From NCBI RefSeq assembly GCF_030651745.1, contig NZ_JAUSCC010000064.1, forward strand, positions 1 to 16,311: DNA of 16,311 nucleotides, given 5' to 3'. The stretch comes from Methylophaga sp. (lineage in GTDB: Bacteria; Pseudomonadota; Gammaproteobacteria; Nitrosococcales; Methylophagaceae). The translations under genes were made by a program, and so were the position numbers. The first letter of the stretch is position 1. Every line of letters starts with the position of its first letter. Positions 1-12,973 of this stretch are shown one piece after another. The notes below the pieces were generated by a model. The model saw only the letters and a list, made by a program, of their open reading frames with translations. It was not told where the DNA came from and did no database searches.

Positions 1-1
1 A

Positions 2-1990
2 ATGGCTACACGTAGACATTTAGCAAATGCAATCCGTGCGTTAAGTATGGATGCAGTGCAAAAAGCGAATTCCGGCCATCCGGGTGCCCCTATGGGTATG
101 GCGGATATCGCTGAAGTATTGTGGAATGACCACATGAAACACAACCCGAACAACCCGAAATGGGCTGATCGTGATCGTTTCATTTTGTCTAATGGCCACG
201 GCTCTATGCTGATTTATTCATTGCTGCATTTGAGCGGCTATGATTTGCCGATGGATTCCCTGAAAACATTCCGTCAACTGCATTCACAATGTGCGGGTCA
301 CCCTGAATATGGTTATGCGCCAGGTGTAGAAACGACAACTGGTCCATTAGGTCAAGGTATTACCAACGGTGTTGGTTTTGCGATGGCTGAAAAACTGATG
401 GCTGACCAATTCAACAAGCCAGGTCATGACATCGTTAACCACCACACCTACGTCTTTATGGGCGATGGCTGTTTGATGGAAGGTGTTTCTCATGAAGCCT
501 GTGCTTTGGCTGGTACTTGGGGCCTCGGTAACCTGATTGCATTCTGGGATGACAACAACATCTCTATCGACGGTCATATTGATGGCTGGTACACCGATGA
601 TACGGTCAAGCGTTTTGAAGCTTACGGCTGGCACGTTCAATCTGTTGATGGTCACGATGCTGATGCAATCAACAAAGCGATTGTAGAAGCGAAAAAAGTC
701 ACTGATAGACCGTCTTTGATCTGTTGTAAAACCATTATCGGTTTCGGTTCACCAAACAAATCTGCAAGCCATGATTGCCATGGCGCAGCTTTGGGTGAAG
801 AAGAAGTTGCACTGACTCGTAAAGAATTGGGTTGGGAATACGAACCATTTGTTATTCCAGAAGATGTTTATGCTGGCTGGAACGCAAAAGATAAAGGCGA
901 TGCTGCAGAAGCTGCATGGAATGAAAAATTTGCAGCTTATGAAAAAGAATATCCAGAATTGGCTGCTGAATTCAAACGCCGTATGGCCGGTGAATTACCT
1001 GCTAACTGGAAACAAGCTACTGATGCTTTCATTGCAGAAACCAATGAAAAAGCGGAAAGCCTGGCTTCACGTCAAGCTTCACAAAAAGCGATCGCTGCTT
1101 TGGCACCGGTTCTGCCTGAATTCCTGGGTGGTTCAGCTGACTTGACTGGTTCAAACCTGACAAGCTGCTCAAGCTTCAAACATGTTTCTGGTAAAGAGCC
1201 AGGCAACTACATTTCATACGGTGTTCGTGAATTCGGTATGTACGCGATCATGAATGGTATGGCATTGCATGGTGGTTTGCTGCCATTCGGCGGTACCTTC
1301 CACATGTTCTCTGACTATGCAAAATCAGCTCTGCGTATGGCTGCGTTGATGAAACAACGCACTATCGCTGTGTTGACACATGACTCAATCGGTCAGGGTG
1401 AAGATGGTCCTACTCACCAACCAATCGAAAACACTGCTGGTCTGCGTTACATTCCAAATATGGATGTATGGCGTCCTGCGGATTCAGTTGAAGTTGCGGT
1501 AGCCTGGACATGTGCTGTTGAGCGCATGGATGGCCCGACTAGCTTGGTTCTGAGCCGTCAAGGTATCCCAGGCCGTAAACATGAAGCGTCTGACTTTGAT
1601 GCTATCCGTAAAGGTGCTTACGTTCTGTCTGAAGCGAAAGGCGGCAAAGCGGATGTGATCCTGATTGCAACTGGTTCAGAAGTTGATCTGGCTGCTAAAG
1701 CTCAGGAAGCATTGGCAGAAGAAGGTATCAACGCTCGCGTTGTTTCTATGCCTTCAACCAACGTCTTTGATCGTCAAGATCAAGCTTACAAAGACAGCAT
1801 CCTGACTCCTGGCGTAAAACGTGTTTCTGTTGAAGCCGGTGTAACGGACTTCTGGCGTAAATATGTTGGTCTGGAAGGTGGCACTGTTGGTATCGATACC
1901 TTCGGTGAATCAGCGCCAGGTGGTGTTTTGATGAAACACTTCGGCTTTACAGTCGAAAACGTAGTTAAAACTGTTAAATCAGTTCTGTAA
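2..1990 (+). CDS. tkt: Transketolase
   Basis: Thiamine diphosphate enzyme that moves two-carbon units between sugar phosphates in the pentose phosphate, Calvin and ribulose monophosphate pathways. It acts in the cytoplasm. The 662-residue protein is full length for the family and matches E. coli TktA closely from the N-terminus (residues 9-22, [14 protein letters not shown]). Visible features are the catalytic-site His26 in SGHPGAP, His66 in NGHGSML, His100, the GDG thiamine-binding motif at 154-156, a pyrimidine-binding middle domain with YGVREFGM and [16 protein letters not shown], and a C-terminal domain ending in TFGESAPGG. The ATG lies at the second base of the window, so its ribosome site and promoter are out of view; the start is supported by family alignment. 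Codon choice looks strongly biased (mostly CGT for Arg, many GCT and GGT), as expected of a highly expressed gene. A terminator follows directly. Confidence 0.96.
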   Translation: MATRRHLANAIRALSMDAVQKANSGHPGAPMGMADIAEVLWNDHMKHNPNNPKWADRDRFILSNGHGSMLIYSLLHLSGYDLPMDSLKTFRQLHSQCAGHPEYGYAPGVETTTGPLGQGITNGVGFAMAEKLMADQFNKPGHDIVNHHTYVFMGDGCLMEGVSHEACALAGTWGLGNLIAFWDDNNISIDGHIDGWYTDDTVKRFEAYGWHVQSVDGHDADAINKAIVEAKKVTDRPSLICCKTIIGFGSPNKSASHDCHGAALGEEEVALTRKELGWEYEPFVIPEDVYAGWNAKDKGDAAEAAWNEKFAAYEKEYPELAAEFKRRMAGELPANWKQATDAFIAETNEKAESLASRQASQKAIAALAPVLPEFLGGSADLTGSNLTSCSSFKHVSGKEPGNYISYGVREFGMYAIMNGMALHGGLLPFGGTFHMFSDYAKSALRMAALMKQRTIAVLTHDSIGQGEDGPTHQPIENTAGLRYIPNMDVWRPADSVEVAVAWTCAVERMDGPTSLVLSRQGIPGRKHEASDFDAIRKGAYVLSEAKGGKADVILIATGSEVDLAAKAQEALAEEGINARVVSMPSTNVFDRQDQAYKDSILTPGVKRVSVEAGVTDFWRKYVGLEGGTVGIDTFGESAPGGVLMKHFGFTVENVVKTVKSVL

Positions 1991-2019
1991 TAAAGAGCTG
2001 TTTTTAGCGAGCTAAAAGG

Positions 2020-2055
2020 AAATGGCCGGTAGATATCCATCTACTGGCCATTTTT
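2020..2055 (+). terminator. Rho-independent terminator after tkt
   Basis: A 14-base stem (2020-2033 with 2040-2053, one G-T wobble) closes a 6-base loop, and the 3' arm runs into five Ts at 2051-2055. It begins 29 bases after the tkt stop and should end tkt transcripts, separating tkt from gap. Confidence 0.88.
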
Positions 2056-2135
2056 CTAAATAATTTAATCGTCTGTTTGTCTGATAACTGCAGTTTTAAT
2101 TAAGATTTCAGTTCTGAGACACAATATCAAAATGA

Positions 2136-3149
<1,014 letters not shown>

Positions 3150-3181
3150 ACATTTTTTTTAGCCTTTTCAAAAGCTAATTC

Positions 3182-3210
3182 AAGGCTTCCTGCAAAGGAA
3201 GCCTTTTTTT
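3182..3210 (+). terminator. Rho-independent terminator after gap
   Basis: A perfect 9-base stem (3182-3190, AAGGCTTCC, with GGAAGCCTT at 3197-3205) and a 6-base loop run into an unbroken T tract ending at 3210. It lies 32 bases past the gap stop and isolates gap from pgk. Confidence 0.92.
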
Positions 3211-3225
3211 ATGCAACGCGAAGGC

Positions 3226-3231
3226 TATAAT
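3226..3231 (+). promoter_or_regulatory. Candidate -10 element for pgk-pyk-fba
   Basis: A perfect TATAAT lies 43 bases before the pgk ATG and just after the gap terminator, where a new promoter would be needed. The -35 position falls in the T tract of the terminator and has no TTGACA-like match, and there is no extended TGn. The call rests on the -10 and the position only. Confidence 0.4.
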
Positions 3232-3274
3232 CAGAACTAGTTCACAAAAATTACCTACTAGAGGGCAACACTTT

Positions 3275-4459
3275 ATGTCAGTAATAAAAATGGCCGATTT
3301 GGATTTGGCAGGAAAACGCGTGCTAATAAGGCAAGATTTGAATGTTCCACTCAAGTCTGGCGTTGTGGCAGATGGCACCCGTATCCTCGCCTCGTTGCAG
3401 ACCATTAAACTGGCATTGGAGAAAGGTGCAAAAGTGATGATCATGTCGCACCTTGGACGGCCGACCGAAGGTGAATACGAGCATAAATACTCATTAGCAC
3501 CTGTTGCCAATTTTCTTTCTGCCTTACTGGAAATGCCGGTTCGTCTGGAACAAAACTGGCTGGAGCCCGAATTTATTCCGGTGGAAGTGGGTGAGGTCGT
3601 GCTCTGCGAAAACGTGCGTTTCAATATCGGCGAAAAAGCCAATGATGATGCACTGGCAAAACGTATGGCCAAAATGTGTGATGTTTTTGTAATGGATGCC
3701 TTTGGTACAGCGCATCGAGCACATGCTTCTACTCACGGTATTGCCAAATATGCGGGTATTGCCTGTGCAGGACCTTTGCTGTCAGCAGAATTGGATGCAT
3801 TATCAAAAGCACTGGATAACCCAGCCCGACCGTTGGTCGCCATCGTCGGCGGTTCCAAAGTTTCTACCAAGCTTACCGTGCTGGAAACACTGTCGAAAAA
3901 AGTCGATCAATTGATTGTTGGAGGAGGGATTGCCAATACCTTTATTGCCGCGGCTGGCCATAATGTCGGTAAATCTTTATACGAACCTGACTTAATCGAT
4001 ACCTGTAAAAGGTTGTCTGCAGATGCCATTAGCCGGGGTGGCAATATTCCGGTACCGAAAGACGTGGTTTGCGGCAAATTTTTTGCGGAAAATGCCGAAG
4101 CAGAATTAAAAGCCGTTGATAAGGTGACTGACGAGGATATGATTTTTGATATCGGTCCTAAATCTGCTGCAGAGTTGGTTGAAATTATTAAAAACGCTGG
4201 TACGGTAGTATGGAACGGACCGCTGGGTGTGTTTGAATTCAGCCAATTCAGTGAAGGCACCAAGGAAATAGCGATGGCAATCGCTGAATCCAAGGCGTTT
4301 TCTATCGCAGGTGGCGGTGACACCTTAGCGGCAGTGTCGAAATACAAAGTTTGTGATGATATTTCTTATATTTCTACTGGTGGTGGTGCTTTTCTGGAAT
4401 TTCTTGAAGGTAACAAATTACCAGCAGTGGACATTCTTGAGCAACGTGCCCGCGAGTAA
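3275..4459 (+). CDS. pgk: Phosphoglycerate kinase
   Basis: Transfers phosphate between 1,3-bisphosphoglycerate and ADP in glycolysis, and the reverse in gluconeogenesis or the Calvin cycle; a two-domain cytoplasmic monomer. The 394 residues are full length. Seen in order: the signature RQDLNVPL near residue 20, the substrate-binding [22 protein letters not shown], the interdomain [10 protein letters not shown], the nucleotide-binding [17 protein letters not shown], and the C-terminal [15 protein letters not shown] ribosome site AGAGGG (3260-3265) lies nine bases before the ATG. It starts a three-gene unit with pyk (16 bases downstream) and fba, and takes the product of the gap gene just upstream. 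Confidence 0.97.
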   Translation: MSVIKMADLDLAGKRVLIRQDLNVPLKSGVVADGTRILASLQTIKLALEKGAKVMIMSHLGRPTEGEYEHKYSLAPVANFLSALLEMPVRLEQNWLEPEFIPVEVGEVVLCENVRFNIGEKANDDALAKRMAKMCDVFVMDAFGTAHRAHASTHGIAKYAGIACAGPLLSAELDALSKALDNPARPLVAIVGGSKVSTKLTVLETLSKKVDQLIVGGGIANTFIAAAGHNVGKSLYEPDLIDTCKRLSADAISRGGNIPVPKDVVCGKFFAENAEAELKAVDKVTDEDMIFDIGPKSAAELVEIIKNAGTVVWNGPLGVFEFSQFSEGTKEIAMAIAESKAFSIAGGGDTLAAVSKYKVCDDISYISTGGGAFLEFLEGNKLPAVDILEQRARE

Positions 4460-4475
4460 TCAATGAGTATTTAAT

Positions 4476-5942
4476 ATGTCTGCCCGTCGAAGAACGAAAA
4501 TTGTTGCAACCTTAGGCCCCGCGACAAAAGATCCTGCTGTTCTTGACGCGATGATATCGGCCGGTATGGATGTAGTCCGGCTAAATTTTTCGCATGGATC
4601 TGCTCAATCACATATCGAGATGGCGGAACGGGTACGTAATCGTGCCAGAGCCTTCGGTCGTCAAGTCGGTGTGCTGGTGGATTTGCAAGGGCCCAAAATT
4701 CGCATTGCGCGGTTTAAGCATGCCGGTGTAAAACTGGTTGAAAATGAAATGTTTATCCTCGATGCTGACTTAGCGGATGATGTCGGCGACAACAATCGAG
4801 TTGGAGTCGACTATAAAGCTCTGCCTCAGGATGTAAAACGCGGTGATACCTTGTTGCTTGATGACGGCCGCATTGTCTTGTGGGTTGACTCGGTCATTGA
4901 CCAGCAAATTCATTGCCGTGTGACGGTTGGCGGAATGCTGACAGATAACAAAGGGATCAACCGTCTGGGAGGCGGTTTGTCTGCTTCAGCCCTGACCCCG
5001 AAAGATATGGCAGATATACAAACCGCTGCCGATATGCAGGCAGACTATTTAGCCATCTCTTTTCCCCGATGTGCCGATGACATTCATTTGGCGCGTCATT
5101 TACTGCGAGAAGCTGGTGGTTACGGTGGCATTATTGCCAAAATCGAACGCGCGGAAGCGCTAGATGATATTGATGCCATTATTGAAGCTTCAGAAGGCCT
5201 TATGGTCGCCCGCGGTGATTTGGGTGTCGAAATGGGGGATGCAGCATTGCCTCCCATTCAAAAACAATTAATTGCCAAAGCCAGGCGTATGAACAAGCTG
5301 ACCATTACGGCAACCCAGATGATGGAGTCGATGATTCTCAGCCCCATTCCAACCCGTGCTGAAGTTTTCGATGTCGCCAATGCGGTATTGGATGGCACTG
5401 ATGCTGTGATGCTGTCCGGAGAAACCGCGGTTGGGCATTTTCCGGTCAAAGTAATCGAAGCTATGGATCGTATCTGCCTGCAGGCAGAACAGCAGCGTGA
5501 AATACGGGTTTCACGGCATCGGATGGATTCAGAATTTCAACGGATAGATGAAGCCATCGCCATGGCGGCTATGTACACAGCGAATCATCTTAATGTTAAA
5601 GCGATTGCTGCTTTAACTGAATCCGGTTCATCAACGTTATGGATGTCACGCGTCAGCTCAGGTATCCCGATTTTTGCGTTAACGCCACATGTGGCAACAA
5701 GACGCAGGGTGACATTATATCGTGGGGTGTATCCAGTCAGTTTTGTTGTGGAACATACTGATCATGCCGCCTTAAACAAAGAAGTCATTGAAGAATTGCA
5801 ACGGCGCGGTGTGGTGAACGATGGTGATATAGTAATCATCACCAAAGGCGATCTCGAAGCTCAAGGCAGCACCAATGCGATAAAAATTGTACGCGTTGGC
5901 GAACTGGTGGAACCGAGAACCCAGGCAAATCAAACTGAATAA
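4476..5942 (+). CDS. pyk: Pyruvate kinase (PykA-like)
   Basis: Makes ATP and pyruvate from phosphoenolpyruvate at the end of glycolysis. The 488 residues match E. coli PykA (type II) better than PykF, for example in RRRTKIVATLGPAT, VRLNFSHGS, DLQGPKIR, LLLDDGR, KGINRLGGGLSA and the signature GLMVARGDLGVEMG, followed by TATQMMESM and SGETAVG. The C-terminal allosteric domain (about 350-475) is complete, with TESGSSTLWMSR and YRGVYPV. The ribosome site is weak (GAG about 8 bases upstream). An in-frame ATG at 4463 leads into a stop after three codons, so 4476 is the only reasonable start. It is co-oriented with pgk (16 bases) and fba (24 bases) and probably cotranscribed. Confidence 0.96.
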   Translation: MSARRRTKIVATLGPATKDPAVLDAMISAGMDVVRLNFSHGSAQSHIEMAERVRNRARAFGRQVGVLVDLQGPKIRIARFKHAGVKLVENEMFILDADLADDVGDNNRVGVDYKALPQDVKRGDTLLLDDGRIVLWVDSVIDQQIHCRVTVGGMLTDNKGINRLGGGLSASALTPKDMADIQTAADMQADYLAISFPRCADDIHLARHLLREAGGYGGIIAKIERAEALDDIDAIIEASEGLMVARGDLGVEMGDAALPPIQKQLIAKARRMNKLTITATQMMESMILSPIPTRAEVFDVANAVLDGTDAVMLSGETAVGHFPVKVIEAMDRICLQAEQQREIRVSRHRMDSEFQRIDEAIAMAAMYTANHLNVKAIAALTESGSSTLWMSRVSSGIPIFALTPHVATRRRVTLYRGVYPVSFVVEHTDHAALNKEVIEELQRRGVVNDGDIVIITKGDLEAQGSTNAIKIVRVGELVEPRTQANQTE

Positions 5943-5966
5943 ACCGCTTTAACCGGAGAGTAGCAA

Positions 5967-7037
5967 ATGGCATTAGTTTCAATGCGACAATTACTGGATT
6001 ATGCAGCAGAGTACCAATTCGCCATACCTGCATTCAATGTCAGCAATATGGAACAGGTACATGCCATTATGCAGGCTGCTGATGCTGTTGATAGCCCGGT
6101 GATTATGCAAGGCAGTGCCGGTGCGCGAGACTATGCTGGGGAACCGTTTCTCAGACATCTTATTCTGGCAGCAATTGAAGCTTATCCGCATATTCCTTTA
6201 GTCATGCATCAGGATCATGGGGCCAATCCCGCTATCTGTGCACGTTCTATTCAATCCGGTTTCAGCTCGGTGATGATGGATGGATCGTTGCTGGAAGACA
6301 TGAAAACACCTTCCGATTTTGACTATAACGTGAACGTCACTCGTAAAGTCAGTGAAATGGCCCATGCTTGTGGGGTTTCAGTAGAAGGCGAGCTTGGCTG
6401 TCTGGGATCACTGGAAACGGGCATGATGGGTGAAGAAGACGGTCATGGTGCTGAGGGAAAACTGGATCATAGTCAGCTGTTAACTGATCCCGATGAAGCG
6501 GTGGAGTTTGTCAAACTCACCCAAGTCGATGCATTGGCGGTTGCGATTGGCACCAGTCATGGTGCCTACAAATTTACTCAGCCTCCCACCGGAGATGTTT
6601 TGGCGATCAGTCATTTGAAGACTCTGCAACAACGTTTACCTACTACACATTTTGTGATGCACGGTTCCAGCTCTGTGCCGCAAGACTGGCTGGAAATCAT
6701 CAATACCCATGGCGGTAATATTGGTCAAACCTATGGTGTACCGGTTGAAGAAATTGTCGAAGGCATAAAATATGGTGTGCGTAAGGTGAATATTGATACT
6801 GATTTGCGCATGGCTTCAACCGGTTCTATCCGCCAGTTTTTGACCGATGAAAAAAATGCTGCGGTGTTTGATCCGCGTAAGTTTTACAAGGAAGCAACCA
6901 AAGCGATGCAAGCAATTTGTCAGGCACGCTATGAAGCATTTGGTAGTGCTGGACATGCCAGTAAGATCAAACCAATCTCATTGCAAGACATGGTGGAACG
7001 TTATCGCAGTGGAGAGTTGGCACCCAAGTTAAATTAA
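5967..7037 (+). CDS. fba: Class II fructose-bisphosphate aldolase, Calvin-cycle subtype
   Basis: Zinc-dependent aldolase that joins or splits dihydroxyacetone phosphate and glyceraldehyde-3-phosphate; Calvin-type members commonly also handle sedoheptulose bisphosphate. The 356 residues fit the B (CbbA-like) subfamily, with the start [15 protein letters not shown] typical of it. Seen: [10 protein letters not shown]; the metal and catalytic site MHQDHG with Asp83 and His84; the loop GELGCLG; zinc ligand His198 in GTSHGAYKF; His232 in MHGSSSVP; and [12 protein letters not shown] binding the substrate phosphate. A clear ribosome site GGAGAG (5955-5960) precedes the ATG. It is last in pgk-pyk-fba. 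No terminator with a T tract is seen before crcB. In a methylotroph this would be the cleavage step of the aldolase variant of the ribulose monophosphate cycle. Confidence 0.95.
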   Translation: MALVSMRQLLDYAAEYQFAIPAFNVSNMEQVHAIMQAADAVDSPVIMQGSAGARDYAGEPFLRHLILAAIEAYPHIPLVMHQDHGANPAICARSIQSGFSSVMMDGSLLEDMKTPSDFDYNVNVTRKVSEMAHACGVSVEGELGCLGSLETGMMGEEDGHGAEGKLDHSQLLTDPDEAVEFVKLTQVDALAVAIGTSHGAYKFTQPPTGDVLAISHLKTLQQRLPTTHFVMHGSSSVPQDWLEIINTHGGNIGQTYGVPVEEIVEGIKYGVRKVNIDTDLRMASTGSIRQFLTDEKNAAVFDPRKFYKEATKAMQAICQARYEAFGSAGHASKIKPISLQDMVERYRSGELAPKLN

Positions 7038-7123
7038 GGTTGATTTGCTTGGGATACATTCGCTGCCAGTCTTTATCACGATTCAGGTAAAATACCTCAC
7101 TTAGTCTTTTCAGGGCTTATACC

Positions 7124-7494
7124 GTGTTACAAATTTTCGCTATCGCTGTTGGCGGCGCTGCTGGTGCTCTATTGCGTTTTTTTATGTCCAACGGCGTTTA
7201 TAAAATGCTCGGCCGTGATTTTCCTTATGGGACATTGGCGGTTAATGTTTTAGGCTCTCTGCTTATCGGAGTGTTGTTTATTCTGTTGATTGAAAAATTG
7301 GCGGTTGCAGCAGAGTGGCGGGCGGGATTGATGGTTGGCTTGCTTGGTGCTTTTACTACTTTTTCAACATTTTCTCTGGAAACTTTTAGTTTGTTGGAAG
7401 ATGGTGCATTTCTTAAAGCGGGATTAAATGTGTTTTTAAGTGTGGTGTTGTGTCTTGCTGCAACTTGGTTAGGTATAAGCTTGGGAAGACAGTT

Positions 7495-7498
<4 letters not shown>
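7124..7498 (+). CDS. crcB: Fluoride channel CrcB/Fluc
   Basis: Small inner-membrane channel that lets fluoride leave the cell; it works as a dual-topology dimer. The 124 residues hold about four hydrophobic helices. Family motifs are GGAAGALLRF near the N-terminus, YGTLAVNVLGS, and the pore-lining GLLGAFTTFSTFS around residues 75-87. The start is GTG, preceded by AGGG at 7112-7115. The stop TGA overlaps the ATG of the next gene (ATGA at 7495-7498), implying translational coupling. The 86-base leader does not show the conserved fluoride riboswitch segments, so there is no visible sign of fluoride control. Confidence 0.94.
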
Positions 7499-9734
<2,236 letters not shown>

Positions 9735-9758
9735 AACACTGAATTGAGCCAGCTCATC

Positions 9759-9763
9759 AGGAG
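9759..9763 (+). promoter_or_regulatory. Shine-Dalgarno supporting the TTG start of trpS
   Basis: AGGAG six bases before the TTG at 9770. This strong ribosome site, at ideal spacing, fixes a rare TTG start; no ATG or GTG lies between it and the first conserved residues of TrpS. Confidence 0.8.
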
Positions 9764-9769
9764 ATTATT

Positions 9770-10987
9770 TTGGACACGGTAGCGTATCAGTCACGTCGAA
9801 TCGTTTCAGGCATGCGCCCTACAGGGCAATTGCATTTGGGGCATTATCATGGCGTTCTGAAAAATTGGATTAAATTACAACACGAATTTGATTGTTTCTT
9901 TTTCGTTGCTGATTGGCATGCCTTGACCACGCACTATGAAGATAGTCGGGTGATTGAAGACAGTGTCTGGGAAATGGTTATCGACTGGCTGGCGGCGGGT
10001 ATTGAACCTTCCTCAGCATCATTGTTTCTGCAATCTCGGGTGCCTGAACACGCTGAACTGCATTTATTGTTATCGATGATCACGCCTTTATCCTGGCTGG
10101 AACGGGTACCAACCTACAAAGATCAGCAGGAAAAACTTAAAGAAAAAGATCTCTCGACCTATGGCTTTTTGGGTTATCCCTTACTGCAAAGTGCAGACAT
10201 TTTGATTTATCGTGCGGGCCAAGTGCCGGTCGGTGAAGATCAGGTCGTGCATGTCGAGCTGACTCGCGAAGTCGCCCGCCGGTTTAACCATATTTATGGC
10301 CGTGAAAAAGACTTTGAAGAGAAAGCTGAAGCGGCAGTCTTAAAGATGGGTAAGAAAAACGCCAAGTTATATAACACTTTGCGTAAAGCCTATCAGGAGC
10401 AAGGCGATGCAGAAGCTTTACAAACTGCTCGTGAGTTATTGAAAAATCAGCAAAATCTGGCGCTTGGCGATATGGAAAGGCTGTTTGGTTTTCTGGAAGG
10501 TGGCGGTAAAGTCATTTTGCCAGAACCCAAAGCACTGTTAACACCGGCCTCAAAAATGCCAGGACTGGATGGGCAGAAAATGTCCAAATCCTATGGCAAC
10601 ACGATTTCGTTACGCGAATCGGATCAGTCCGTTGCCGAAAAAATTAAACGTATGCCAACCGATCCCAATCGGGTGCGTCGTACCGATCCGGGTGAGCCGG
10701 ATAAATGTCCTGTGTGGCAATTACATGAAGTTTATTCTGATGAAGATCAGAAACAATGGGTTCAACAAGGCTGCCGTACGGCTGGGATCGGTTGTCTGGA
10801 TTGTAAAGGTCCACTTATTGATTCGGTGATTGCCGAACTCAAACCTATCCGTGAACGAGCGGATGATTTCAGCCGGCATCCAGAAGATGTACGACGTATT
10901 ATTGATGATGGCAGTGCTGCAGCAAGAGAAGTAGCTCAGGAAACATTGAGTGAAGTTCGTGCAGCAATGGGTCTGGCTTATAAATAG
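9770..10987 (+). CDS. trpS: Tryptophan--tRNA ligase (long type)
   Basis: Class I synthetase charging tRNA-Trp. The HIGH-type motif is TGQLHLGHYHG (residues 19-28) and the KMSKS loop is at 270-274 (DGQKMSKSYGN). The substrate pocket region LGYPLLQSADIL and GEDQVVHVELTRE are clear. At 405 residues it is about 70 longer than E. coli TrpS. The extra part lies between about residues 180 and 250 and is rich in charged residues (KMGKKNAKLYNTLRKAYQ onward). This longer form is known from betaproteobacteria and some gammaproteobacteria, so it is not unique. The start is TTG with AGGAG in front. rluB follows after 29 bases on the same strand. Confidence 0.95.
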   Translation: MDTVAYQSRRIVSGMRPTGQLHLGHYHGVLKNWIKLQHEFDCFFFVADWHALTTHYEDSRVIEDSVWEMVIDWLAAGIEPSSASLFLQSRVPEHAELHLLLSMITPLSWLERVPTYKDQQEKLKEKDLSTYGFLGYPLLQSADILIYRAGQVPVGEDQVVHVELTREVARRFNHIYGREKDFEEKAEAAVLKMGKKNAKLYNTLRKAYQEQGDAEALQTARELLKNQQNLALGDMERLFGFLEGGGKVILPEPKALLTPASKMPGLDGQKMSKSYGNTISLRESDQSVAEKIKRMPTDPNRVRRTDPGEPDKCPVWQLHEVYSDEDQKQWVQQGCRTAGIGCLDCKGPLIDSVIAELKPIRERADDFSRHPEDVRRIIDDGSAAAREVAQETLSEVRAAMGLAYK

Positions 10988-11016
10988 CCCAAGTAAATAG
11001 ACCAAGGAAAATAATT

Positions 11017-11961
11017 ATGGCTGAAAGAATACAAAAAGTACTGGCTCGTGCCGGTTATGGTTCGCGTCGATTGATCGAGAGTTGGATCAAAGATGGCAAA
11101 TTACAGGTGAATGGTGTGCCTGCCACGCTGGGTGATCAAATTTCTGAGAAAGATCGTATAACCCTAGAAGGCCGACCTTTATCCTCCAAGAGGATCTGGC
11201 AGCAAGCTATGCCGCAGGTTTTGCTTTATCACAAGCCGGTAGGTGAAGTGTGTACCCGTAATGATCCGGAAGGTCGCAGAACTATTTACCAATCCTTACC
11301 GGTTCCAGAAGAAGGTCGTTGGGTCAGTGTCGGTCGTCTTGATTTGAATACCAGTGGTCTGATTATCCTGACAACGGATGGTGAACTGGCTAATCAGTTA
11401 ATGCATCCTTCCAATGAAATGGACCGTGAGTATGCGGTACGTGTTTTGGGTGAAGTCACTCCGGAAATGATGCAAACCTTACGCGATGGTGTTGAGTTGG
11501 AAGATGGGAAAGCGCATTTTTCAGATATTCAGCCCGGTGGTGGTGAAGGTGCAAATACCTGGTTTCATGTAGTTATCCAGGAAGGTCGTAACCGTGAAGT
11601 AAGACGTTTATGGGAAAGTCAGGGTGTGCAGGTGAGTCGCTTGGTGCGTTTGCGTTACGGACCGGTCATCATGCCAAATAAACTTAAACCAGGCCGCTGG
11701 ATGATGTTGGAAGGTAAAGATTTGGAATACCTTTATGAAGAAGCGGGCTTAAAAGCTAAAGCTACTAATAAACGCGGAGCACCGGCAGAAAAGATTCCGG
11801 TTAAAAAAGAAGTGCCGGTCGAAAAAGAAAAACCGACAAAATCAACAAAGTGGCCAGATAAATCTGCAAAAGCGGCAAAAAAGACTGCTCCAAGATCTGC
11901 TGGCAGTGACACGTCACCAAACAAAAGAGGTCCACGTATTCGTGGGCGTGGTGACCGCTAA
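11017..11961 (+). CDS. rluB: 23S rRNA pseudouridine synthase RluB
   Basis: RsuA/RluB/E/F family enzyme; E. coli RluB converts U2605 of 23S rRNA to pseudouridine. An S4 RNA-binding domain covers about residues 1-60 (ERIQKVLARAGYGSRR). The catalytic domain has GRLDLNTSGLIILTTDG with the nucleophile Asp109, then MDREYAVRV and QEGRNREVRRLWE. Residues from about 245 to 314 form a lysine/proline/alanine-rich, probably disordered basic tail, as is usual for RluB. A ribosome site AAGGAAAA lies before the ATG. The final TAA overlaps the stop of the opposite-strand gene (11958-11961). The scpA and scpB genes, commonly just upstream of rluB, are missing here. Confidence 0.93.
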   Translation: MAERIQKVLARAGYGSRRLIESWIKDGKLQVNGVPATLGDQISEKDRITLEGRPLSSKRIWQQAMPQVLLYHKPVGEVCTRNDPEGRRTIYQSLPVPEEGRWVSVGRLDLNTSGLIILTTDGELANQLMHPSNEMDREYAVRVLGEVTPEMMQTLRDGVELEDGKAHFSDIQPGGGEGANTWFHVVIQEGRNREVRRLWESQGVQVSRLVRLRYGPVIMPNKLKPGRWMMLEGKDLEYLYEEAGLKAKATNKRGAPAEKIPVKKEVPVEKEKPTKSTKWPDKSAKAAKKTAPRSAGSDTSPNKRGPRIRGRGDR

Positions 11962-12884
11962 ATATTCACTCGGGATGTAACTACCTGATTGCGACCGGCA
12001 AATTTTGCCTGATATAACGCTTCATCGGCTTTTGAAAACAAACTATCAGCTGACTCGCCTACACAGAGCTCTGCCAGACCGATACTGATGGTGATAGGGA
12101 ATTTTTGATTGCTGTTATTCTGGTTTAACTCATAAATAGCGTTACGAAGCCGTTCTGCAGCAAGCAGAGCGGCTTCATGATGGCTATGGCTGAGCACGAT
12201 AGCGAACTCTTCTCCACCAATACGAAATAAAGCATCACTGCGTCTTAAGCTCGTTAATAAAGTATCAGCAACACGACAAAGCGTTTCATCACCGACCTGA
12301 TGACCGAAACTGTCGTTGATATTTTTAAAGTAATCGATATCGATGATCAGTAACGACAATGGCAATCTCAAACGATGAGCCAGGTCAATTTCACGTTCAA
12401 TAGTATTGTTATAGGCTTGTCGATTGGGAAGTTGCGTTAATGAATCTGTTAATGCGGCATCTATGGCGCGGGCATATTGCAGGCTGTTCCGTAACGGGTA
12501 GACAAGTTTGCAAAGCAAATCCTCTAACAACCGGATTTCACTTTCGGAAAAGCGATAGGCACGGCTGAAGGTTAACTGCCCAAGGTACTCGTGGTCTATC
12601 TCAAGTTGATAGTTACATTTATGGTGGCGGTTATTCCCCATTCTGAACTCAAACTTGTTATCAGGGTGAGTAAATTGCAAACCACTGTGGGCAAGTAAAG
12701 GTTTTATCTGCTCATCAAACAATCTGAGTAACTGTCTGGTATCGAGCGATGTCTGCAGAATTAATGGCAGTTTGGCTAAAGCATCATCACGTTCAGCCGA
12801 AACGGGTCCTGCTTGAATGACAGATACCGTATTTTGCTCAAGTCGCCGCAAATTTGTAGTGTCTGATGGCAATGAATGGATCAT
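11958..12884 (-). CDS. GGDEF-domain diguanylate cyclase with N-terminal sensor region
   Basis: Predicted to make the second messenger cyclic di-GMP from two GTP. The C-terminal GGDEF domain (about 141-305) has DSLTQLPNR, IDIDYFKNINDSFGH with metal-binding Asp, and the active-site GGEEF at 223-227. The product-inhibition site RxxD (RRSD, 214-217) lies exactly five residues upstream, so feedback control is likely. Residues 30-140 look like a GAF-type sensor fold; no signal peptide or membrane helix is visible, so the protein is probably cytoplasmic. I start at the ATG (12884), with a weak ACGAG five bases upstream; a GTG two codons earlier at 12890 has no usable ribosome site. It has 308 residues. 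Confidence 0.9.
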   Translation of the reverse strand: MIHSLPSDTTNLRRLEQNTVSVIQAGPVSAERDDALAKLPLILQTSLDTRQLLRLFDEQIKPLLAHSGLQFTHPDNKFEFRMGNNRHHKCNYQLEIDHEYLGQLTFSRAYRFSESEIRLLEDLLCKLVYPLRNSLQYARAIDAALTDSLTQLPNRQAYNNTIEREIDLAHRLRLPLSLLIIDIDYFKNINDSFGHQVGDETLCRVADTLLTSLRRSDALFRIGGEEFAIVLSHSHHEAALLAAERLRNAIYELNQNNSNQKFPITISIGLAELCVGESADSLFSKADEALYQAKFAGRNQVVTSRVNI

Positions 12885-12917
12885 ATACACGCTCGTATAA
12901 AAGAAAATTTACAATAA

Positions 12918-12939
12918 CCATGCTAAAAATATGCCATGG
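12918..12939 (-). terminator. Weak hairpin between the SDR gene and the GGDEF gene
   Basis: CCATGGC/GCATGG can form a six-base stem with one bulged base, followed on the minus strand by T-rich sequence but not a clean T tract. It may weaken read-through from the dehydrogenase gene. Low confidence. Confidence 0.25.
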
Positions 12940-12973
12940 ATTTAATCTTCAATTAATACAAGGGGTTATATTG

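Noticed and set aside
2086..2095. AACTGCAGTT palindrome upstream of gap
   Set aside because: A 10-base palindrome is expected by chance in this length, and no second copy or promoter alignment supports an operator.
3175..3672. Opposite-strand open frame over the start of pgk
   Set aside because: It is a shadow of pgk: no ribosome site, no recognisable motif, and it spans the gap terminator.
7038..7123. Possible fluoride riboswitch before crcB
   Set aside because: The conserved opening GGnGATGG and the later CTGATGRCT segments are not present; only a small AGGTA/TACCT hairpin (7085-7097) is seen.
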